A stretch of DNA of 64,000 nt from Cannabis sativa. Taxonomy: Eukaryota; Streptophyta; Magnoliopsida; Rosales; Cannabaceae. Below the pieces are notes generated by a model, which saw only the letters and a program-made list of their open reading frames with translations, was not told the DNA's origin and did not search any database. Of the stretch, positions 57,460 through 64,000 are shown one piece after another. Location: the NCBI RefSeq assembly GCF_029168945.1, contig NC_083603.1:21080001-21144000 (forward strand). Reading direction: 5' to 3'. Both the position numbers and the translations under genes were made by a program. Each line of letters starts with the position of its first letter. Position 1 is the stretch's first letter.

Positions 57460-58819
57460 TAGCTGATTCCAAAACAGTTTGAGTTCTCATGTTATAAACA
57501 CGATAAGCTCTACTGTTTAAGGAATATCTAATAAACACACCAACATCACTTTTAGCATCAAATTTACCAATATGCTCACGATCTTTATAGACATAACACA
57601 CACATCCAAAAACATGAAAATGACTTACATTGGGGCGCTTACCTTTCCAGATTTCATAAGATATTTTTGAGGTACCTGGACGAATAAACACTCTGTTTAT
57701 TATGTAGCAAGCTGTGTTAATAGCTTCAGCCCATAAGCGCTTTGTCAACTTCTTGCTATTTAACATCACTCTTGCCATTTCCTGCAATGTTCGATTCTTC
57801 CTCTCAACAACTCCATTTTGTTGAGGAGTTTTGGGAGCTGAAAATTCATGAGTTATACCTGTAGACTTGCAAAAATCATCATACACAGAATTTTCAAACT
57901 CCTTACCATGATCACTTCGAATTCGAACAATTTTCCCAATATTACAACCTTTCTCAACTCTTAATCTCAGACAAAGAGTTTTAAAGGCATCAAAAGTGTC
58001 AAATTTTTCTCTTAAGAAATCTACCCAAGTAAAACGAGAGAAATCATCAACACACACAAAGATATATCGTTTACCATTCAAACTTTCAACTTGGATTGGA
58101 CCCATAAGATCCATGTGCAGCAATTCCAATACTTTTGAGGTATTGATATCAGACACAGGCTTGTGAGTGATTTTTAATTGCTTCCCAAGTTGACACGGTT
58201 CACACTTACCAACACTTTCTTTACCAAGCTTGGGAAGTCCTCGGACAATACCTGCATTTGACAATTTTTTTAGGTTTTTAAAATTAATATGCCCAAGCTT
58301 GGCATGCCACAGATCTGTGGTGTTGTTGATAGCTGAATGACAAGTAAACACAGGGGTTAGAGTGTAACAGTTATCATTGGATCGAAATCCTTGCAAGATA
58401 CATTCATTGTCATCATTCAGAACATAACAATGATCACTATCAAAAGAAACAGTAAACCCTTGATCACAAATTTGACTTATGCTAAGTAAATTAGCCCTCA
58501 GTCCTTCAACTAACATCACATTTTTCAGTCTAGGTAACCCTTCAAAATTTAGAGTTCCCATACCAACAACTTTTCCAGATAGGCCATTACCAAAAGTGAC
58601 TTCTCCACATTGCATAGGCCGAATGTTAGTCAAAAAGTCCTTGTCACCTGTCATATGTCTAGAGCAACCACTGTCAAAATACCACATTTGAGATGCAACA
58701 GTTTTATCAGAAAAACCAGCTAGACAATTCTTTTTCACCCATATTTGTTTCAAACCTTTATGTTTCTTTTGAGATTTTTCCAAATTATCAAAATAATTTG
58801 TTTTAAACAGATTTTTCAA
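57398..58819 (-). pseudogene. Sirevirus protease and integrase
   Basis: Protease active site WYFDSGCSRHMTGDKDFLTN (about 58690-58630). GAG-pre-integrase LWHAKLGHINFKNL, with CEPCQLGKQLKITHK. Integrase core LLHMDLMGPIQVESLNGKRY, VRIRSDHGKEFEN and APKTPQQNGVVERKNRTLQE (D, D and E of the catalytic triad all present). Open for 473 codons. It ends because one extra T in a T6 run (about 57432) shifts the frame; the true frame continues at 57459 downward. Confidence 0.92.
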
Positions 58820-58850
58820 CGTGAAACATTTAGGTCTGATATGTCCTTTT

Positions 58851-59684
58851 CTACCACAAAAATGACAAGTGGGAACAAATCTTTTTACCTGAGATCTTAC
58901 TCTTTTCGAAAATCCTGGAGATTTTGCGGCATCGAAATCGCTCTTGCCGCGACAGCCGTGAAACTGTTACAGCAGACTTTGTAGCCTCAGAGTGATTCGT
59001 TGGAACACTAGATTTTACAAACTTCGTGACTCCAGAACTTTCCATTCCATTTGAACAAAGGCCTGCGAAACCTCTTTGACCTGCATTCTGAGCTTTTTCA
59101 AAAATAGAAGATCCAGGGTTAAGCATTTGAACATTTTTCTTAAAATTTTCAAGTTCCTTCTTTAAGAGAGTGATTTTTTCATCTTTATCACAAGAACTTG
59201 TCTCATACTCTTTTATTTTCAATTCACACATTTCAATCTGATGAGACAATTTTTTATTCAATTTATTCAACTCTCTATTTTCAGAAGCAACCTGAATCCA
59301 TTTTTCATACATGACTTTGTATGATTCAGCAAGAGACTCTTCACAGATTTCAGACTCATCTGAATCTGATTCCTCTTGTTCGGTGGTATTATTCAGACAT
59401 ACCAATCTAGCTTTCACCTGTGAATGACACAACACATTAGACATAACAGAGGTTAGGGCAACATTTTCAGAATTATCTTCATCACTTTCGGTTTCATCAT
59501 CACTCCAAGTGACATTGAAACTTTTCTTATTCTTTTTCAAAGTGTTTGCACACTCAGCTTGAATATGCCCAAAACCTTCACATTCCCTGCACTGAATTCC
59601 CTTTTTGTTAGAAACAGATGGTTTAATAAAAGTATTACCTTTTGAACCTTTCGAAATATTCTTTTTATTTCCCATCTTTTTCAT
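58851..59684 (-). pseudogene. Sirevirus gag, zinc knuckle and acidic coiled-coil part
   Basis: Same frame as the preceding segment after its stop. CRECEGFGHIQAEC (C-x2-C-x4-H-x4-C zinc knuckle, about 59580), then an acidic stretch WSDDETESDEDNSEN, then a coiled-coil-like ENRELNKLNKKLSHQIEMCE. Near 58900 a frameshift leads out of the true frame; in the alternative frame a second knuckle CHFCGRKGHIRPKC is seen just before 58819. Confidence 0.85.
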
Positions 59685-59699
59685 ATATTTCGAAAATTC

Positions 59700-60461
59700 T
59701 TAGTTAATACAAAGAATCTCATCATCATATTCACTATCAGAATTTTCATTATCAGCCACTTTCAAAGCAATACTTTTACCTTTATCAGCAATGGATTTGG
59801 GTTTGTCCTTTTGTTTAATCTGTTGATTTAATTCAAAAGTACGTAAGGAACCCATCAATTCTTCCACCTTCATAGTGCTAAAATCTTTAGCTTCCTCCAT
59901 TGCCAAAAGTTTAGTATCAAACCTTTCTGGAAGTACTCTAACAATTTTTCTTACAAGAACAGAATCATCAAGCTTTTCTCCAAGAGCAAAATATTCATTA
60001 GCAATGTCAGATAATTTTTCATAAAATTCAGTTAAAGTTTCATTATCAGACATTCTAAGCTCATCAAATTTAGTTTGAAGCATGATAAATCTAGATCTTT
60101 TCACATCAGAAGTTCCTTCAAACTGAGTTTGAAGGATCTCCCAAGCTTCCTTAGCAGAAACACAAGATGATATAAGTTTAATGTAACCCTCACCTACACC
60201 ATTAAAGATAGCATGCAAGGCTTTGCTATTGTAGGCGGAAAGTTTATCATCTTCAATAGACCATTCCAGTTCAGATTTTATAGTAGTATTACCTGAAGAA
60301 TCTGTCTCAACTGGAAGAGACCAACCTGAAAGAACCATTCTCCAAGCTTTCTCATCTTGAGATTTGATGAAGGCCCTCATTCTAACTTTCCAATAAGGAT
60401 AGTTAGAGTCATTAAGCAACGGTGGTCTAGAAATAGAACTTCCTTCTGCAAAAAATGACAT
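59700..60461 (-). pseudogene. Sirevirus gag, N-terminal part
   Basis: ATG 60461. A DUF4219/UBN2-type Copia gag: N-terminal LNDSNYPYWKVRMRAFIKSQ, then capsid core KEAWEILQTQFEGTSDVKRS, LQTKFDELRMSDNETLTEFY, VRKIVRVLPERFDTKLLAME. It ends with TAA at 59700-59702; gag continues in the same frame past this stop, so it is a point mutation rather than the natural end. The product would form the virus-like particle. Confidence 0.9.
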
Positions 60462-60506
60462 TTTAACACAAAAACGTTATAGGACCACACTAAGAGTTTA
60501 GTACCG

Positions 60507-61626
60507 TGTTTTTGCAAATGTCAGTTGTATATAAGAAAATATAAAAACTGTAATCGTTTGCAGCAGCAGAAAGTAATTCTGCTACGGAAACGTAACGAGC
60601 GAGAATATAAAATATTTGCGTAAAAATAAATAACTTGACACAAGAGATTTATACGTGGTATCAGTGTTCTCCCGAACACTCCTAGTCCACGGGGCCACGC
60701 CCAGAGAATGAAATCAATTAATAAAGTATCAAAATTACAAAGACAATTGACTTAAACAAGTTTAGACTCCCTCTAAAGTATTGCCGCAATCCTTTGTAAT
60801 CCACTTTATGAATCTGACTTCTTGAAACACCTTCAAGCCCGAACTCCCTTCGTCTTTGAAGTGTGAGTGCTTACTTCCTCCCGAAGTAAGGCTTCAACAA
60901 GTCTTCTCCCGAAGACCAAGTGCTTACTTCCTCCCGAAGTAAGGCTTTATCAAATCTTCTCCCGAAGACCAATCTCTTGTTCAGTCAAGTAGTTCTTCAC
61001 AACCTCTAGGATAGAGTAAGAACAGAAATAGAACAACTAGAACCTAGATGAACAACTAGGCTCTCACAAAACAAAGAAAGACTCTCTTCTCTCAAAAGAT
61101 AAATGTAGAAAATGAATAATGGAAGAGGTAATTTGAATGGTTGCTCTCTAGGCTCTATTTATAGAACATAGAAACCAAAGAGGCAACCACAAGTTCGAAT
61201 TAGCAGCTGTACAAAAACTTTCCAAAGAAAACACGATCTGCAACATCAGATTCGGATGCTGACGCAGCAGATCAGAACAGAAACGGGAAACTTGCTATAA
61301 TCGGGTCCGATCCTCTATTAATGCTTGATTCCTACCAAAAACAGATTAGATATTTTGATTGTGTCAAGATACAATCGAAATCAATAAGGAAAAGGCAATA
61401 ATCAAAGTTTCCCCAAAAAAGATAACTTTCCAAAAGAGAATTGCTTCTCTTTTAAGAAGTTTCCAAATAAAAGAAAGTCCAGCTGAAAAGTGCAACTTTC
61501 CTAACAAGGAAAAGAGCAACTACAATCCGAATAAACAAGGTAAGAAATCGGTTTTGAATGCACAAGAATCTTACCATAAAAGAAAAAATATTTTGTCAAC
61601 TAACTTGCCAAAAAAAAGACTTTACA
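60507..61626 (-). repeat. 5' LTR of the Sirevirus-type element
   Basis: About 1.12 kb. On the minus strand it begins TGTAAAGTC at 61626. The inner end is approximate because the two copies stay alike past it. It contains TATA-like TCTATAAATAGAG (about 61160) and five short hairpins (60665-60970). Confidence 0.82.
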
Positions 61627-61819
61627 GACACAATAATTTTCCTCCCTCACACCTAATATAAATACTTTCCTCAAGGCTCAATAAAATAACACCAATGAAA
61701 AATAAAGAGAAAAACTCCTGTAAGTTTGCTTTACTTAACGTGTTAGCTCAACTACATGTTGTGCTCATATGGTCTTCACGTTGGGTCTTTTAACAAAGAT
61801 TCATTCATTATGTACTTAT
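61627..61819. other. Flank between the Sirevirus LTR and the inverted tandem repeat
   Basis: AT-rich, non-coding. On the minus strand it ends GGTGTGAGGGAGGAAAATT just before the Sirevirus LTR, resembling a Gypsy polypurine tract. Confidence 0.4.
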
Positions 61820-62630
61820 CAATGGACTCTATTAACCTAGAAACTTACTCTAGTGATGTGGACATCAATATTTGATATGTGGCCAGAAAGAAATCATCTC
61901 AGAGTTAAATAGTCCTAGGTCATAGTAGTCGACCTAGGAGGGGTCCCTAGCCCTGCACCCAGGTTGACTTCAAGAACTCTGGAATGGGTGTTTAGATCAC
62001 GCCAAGTTGTTTCTAACTCACTATCTTTCAGTATTCTGTACCATAAAGACATAAAGCATCCAAGTCCAAGGCTCGAGAACTGAAAGATACATGAAATAAC
62101 ACCTCAAAAATCAACCCGGGCGCCTAGGGTTTCACTAGTGCCCAAGTTAACAACCCAATTAGGATTTCAGTTTCCGAGACCATCTTAGTAAAAATATGTC
62201 AAAATTTTATACTGGAACATGAATTAGAAGTGTCACGAATATATTTGACGCATCAAAATCAGATTTGGAGTACTTTCATTTTAAAGCACTTGAAACACCA
62301 GGTTCCCCAGGCACCCAGCGCCCAGATTGACATTTTGTCAACCTGGGGCCCTTTTAAGCATCAAACCAAAGAACTATATCGTGTTTTTTCTTTGTCTTCA
62401 TCAAAAACAAGGAATAAAGTACTTTTAAGGAAGAAACATACCAAGTTGGAGGCCAAAAAGGAGGCCCAGCGCCCAAGTTAATATTTTGTCAACTTTGGCT
62501 GATTCCAAGGAGTTTTTTCAAGAAGTCTTCTTGGCATATTCTTCGTTTTCATCAAAGATTAAGATACAAGTATTTTTGGGAATCAAACAGAACTGTTTGG
62601 TAGCATGAGATTGGACCCTGTCCTAGCAGA
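61820..62630 (-). repeat. Inverted copy of the 150-bp tandem repeat (empty site of Tekay)
   Basis: The reverse complement aligns with 40556-40868 plus 49798-50290 as one uninterrupted stretch of about 810 bases. Hairpin motifs at 62314-62347 and 62464-62497 are again about 150 bases apart. At the position of the Tekay insertion it reads (minus strand) GTGCCTGGGGAACCTGGTG, without any element. Confidence 0.82.
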
Positions 62631-62639
62631 TAACTCTTT

Positions 62640-64000
62640 TTTACATAGAATAATCCAAAAAAAAAAAAAAGAAAAAACCAAATTAACCTCTTCCTTTTCT
62701 CTATTTCTTTTGGCTGAAGCAAACCAGGGATATTCAACCATTTTGTTCATCAATTACTTCATCATCCAACAAAGATTTTAGCTATAGTTTGAGTAGGAAT
62801 TGAGAGATTCATCAAGGTAATCCTAGTTCTCTTCCCTCTTTGAATTTTAAGGTTTAAGCTTGGTTCTATATTATGATTGTGAGAATTCAAGAGTAGTTTT
62901 AATTAAGGTAGAATCGTGTTAGAAACTACTTTAAAGCTTGCTTTTAGTTGTTTATGGCTTGTTTTTAGAAGTAGTAGCAGCTGTAGCAAGATTTGAGGAA
63001 GTTTGAGTTTTATGAACTCAAGCTTTGCTCATCCATGGTGAATTTCATTGAATGTTGTTTTCGATGCTTTTGAGTTGTGATTATCTTTGGAATAGCCCAA
63101 ACTACTGTTCTGAAAAGTTTGGTAGCTTTTGGTTAGGCAGGGAGCTAGTTTTGGGGGCCTAAAAATTGGAAATTTTTGAGCCCTTGTTGCCCTGTAAGAG
63201 CTTCCAGAATGGGTGAGCTTCTGGAGTGGGAGAGCTTCTGGATAGGGAGAGCTTCCAGAATGAGAAAGCTTTCAGAATGGAGTTTCCGGAATGGGGCTTC
63301 TGGATTGGGAGGCTTCCATTCAGGACTTTACCAAGGAGACCAATTTTTATATTTTGGCCATAACTTTTCATGTAAATGTCCATTTTAGATGTTCTATATA
63401 TTGTTTTAAAGCTTGTGAGGAGCTCTACCGTATGGAATGTAATTTAGGGCCAAAATATGTATTTATTTAAGGGTGTTTTCACCATATAATTTTGTATCAA
63501 AACCTTAGGTTCTATATGAGTATTAAACAAGTGTTTTAGAGTAAACACTTATCAATTTTATATTATGACATAGGACCTCCGTTTAGCGCATGAATTTCCA
63601 TTCAAGTCAACATGCACATTTGAATTTAGAAACGAGGTAAGACTAGCCGAAGATATATGTATATGTATATGTGTGTGCATGTAATATGCATGCTAAATTA
63701 TATGATTGTATACTATGAACACTAATACGGTAACGATATGGGGTACATTAATACAGTATAATATTATGAATTGATATTACAATGGCACAACCATAGTTTC
63801 AGGTCAGCAGTATGAGCATATTATTGGTTAAGACTGATATTAAAGTCCATAAAGTATTAATTATTTTATCATAGCAATACAAGGATAGTACTGGGCCAGC
63901 AGTACAAGCATAGTACTAGTAAGAGTGATATCATCGTTAATTATACTTTTGGGTGTTATTGATGCTATCATAGCGGTATGAACATAACACTGGGCTCGCA
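62640..64000 (+). repeat. Part of a Tekay-related LTR, opposite orientation
   Basis: Shares with the Tekay LTR, read in reverse, TTCATCAAGGTAAtCCTAG-type text (about 62810) and AAGTTTGAGTTT..GAACTCAA (about 63000), followed by a CCTCCGTTTAGCGCATGAAT segment and degenerate AGTACTGGGC / GTATGAGCATA repeats (63810-64000). It runs off the right edge. A poly-A tract lies at 62656-62670. No coding sequence. Confidence 0.5.
63190..63320. repeat. Degenerate ~20-bp minisatellite GAGCTTCYRGAATGG
   Basis: Seven imperfect units: GAGCTTCCAGAATGGGT, GAGCTTCTGGAGTGGGA, GAGCTTCTGGATAGGGA, GAGCTTCCAGAATGAGA, AAGCTTTCAGAATGGAG, then shorter TTTCCGGAATGGGG, CTTCTGGATTGGGAGG. It lies in the LTR-like region at the right edge. 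Confidence 0.82.

Larger units (their letters stand above)
52026..61626 (-). mobile_element. Sirevirus-type Copia, truncated tandem sharing an LTR
   Basis: Minus-strand order: LTR 61626-60507, gag start 60461, gag-pol to 55558, long 3' region with repeated polypurine tracts (54190-53680), LTR 53679-52564, then a second leader and gag start (52518) cut at codon 164 (52026). So one complete element is followed through its 3' LTR by the beginning of another. The gag of the two copies is identical over the shared 164 residues. Gag-pol of the full copy is broken by two in-frame stops and two frameshifts. Lineage call: zinc-knuckle gag, RT motifs and the multiple polypurine tracts fit Sireviruses (family knowledge). 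Confidence 0.88.

Overview
The window is plant nuclear DNA. It has two ordinary intron-containing plant genes (GT..AG introns, AT-rich introns) inside a dense nest of Ty1/Copia and Ty3/Gypsy retrotransposons, MITEs and LINE remnants. The gene families and transposon lineages (Athila-like, Tat-like, Tekay/Del chromovirus, Sirevirus) point to a eudicot. I cannot name the species from sequence alone. No bacterial features, CRISPR arrays, rRNA or tRNA genes were seen.

Host genes. (1) Bases 2-2326, plus strand: the 3' part of an OTU-family cysteine protease (deubiquitinase) gene, ten exons visible, start off the left edge. (2) Bases 21544-24495, plus strand: a complete nine-exon mitochondrial-carrier-family gene, 315 codons, closely resembling plant NAD+ carrier NDT1. 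Nothing suggests that the two act together.

Layout. 2.3-4.4 kb: AT-rich intergenic DNA, then a LINE RNase H scrap (minus). 4.7-10.5 kb: an Athila-like Gypsy element (plus) with LTR, PBS, gag and protease, then a large deletion joining protease to the end of pol; its gag is split by a 1.87 kb solo LTR with a perfect 5-bp target duplication. 10.5-13.1 kb: unclassified LTR-like DNA split by a second solo LTR (1.43 kb, perfect 5-bp duplication). 13.1-21.0 kb: a PIF/Harbinger-type MITE, a hAT-type MITE, and a decayed LINE split by a MITE that is itself split by a 5.2 kb Copia element with 223-bp LTRs. 21.5-24.5 kb: the carrier gene. 24.5-27.4 kb: intergenic DNA with a (CT)27 microsatellite. 27.4-32.3 kb: a Tat-like Gypsy element (minus) with gag and protease but no RT or integrase. 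32-39 kb: AT-rich DNA with a DUF1985-like remnant, a 975-bp element with about 320-bp terminal inverted repeats, and a probable solo LTR. 39.1-39.6 kb: a second hAT-type MITE. 39.9-50.3 kb: a degenerate ~150-bp tandem repeat interrupted by an 8.9 kb Tekay-type chromovirus (minus). 50.3-52.0 kb: a probable Gypsy LTR and a MITE fragment. 52.0-61.6 kb: a Sirevirus-type Copia (minus) whose 3' LTR is followed by a second, nearly identical leader and gag start, i.e. a truncated tandem array. 61.8-62.6 kb: an inverted copy of the 150-bp tandem repeat that keeps the empty site of the Tekay insertion. 62.6-64 kb: part of another Gypsy LTR.

The retroelement coding regions are all broken by stops, frameshifts or deletions, so the window looks like a retrotransposon burial ground around two conserved genes. 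The least explained structures are the hairpin-centred 150-bp tandem repeat present in two orientations, the Sirevirus tandem with shared LTR, and the long-TIR element. I found no convincing novel gene system.
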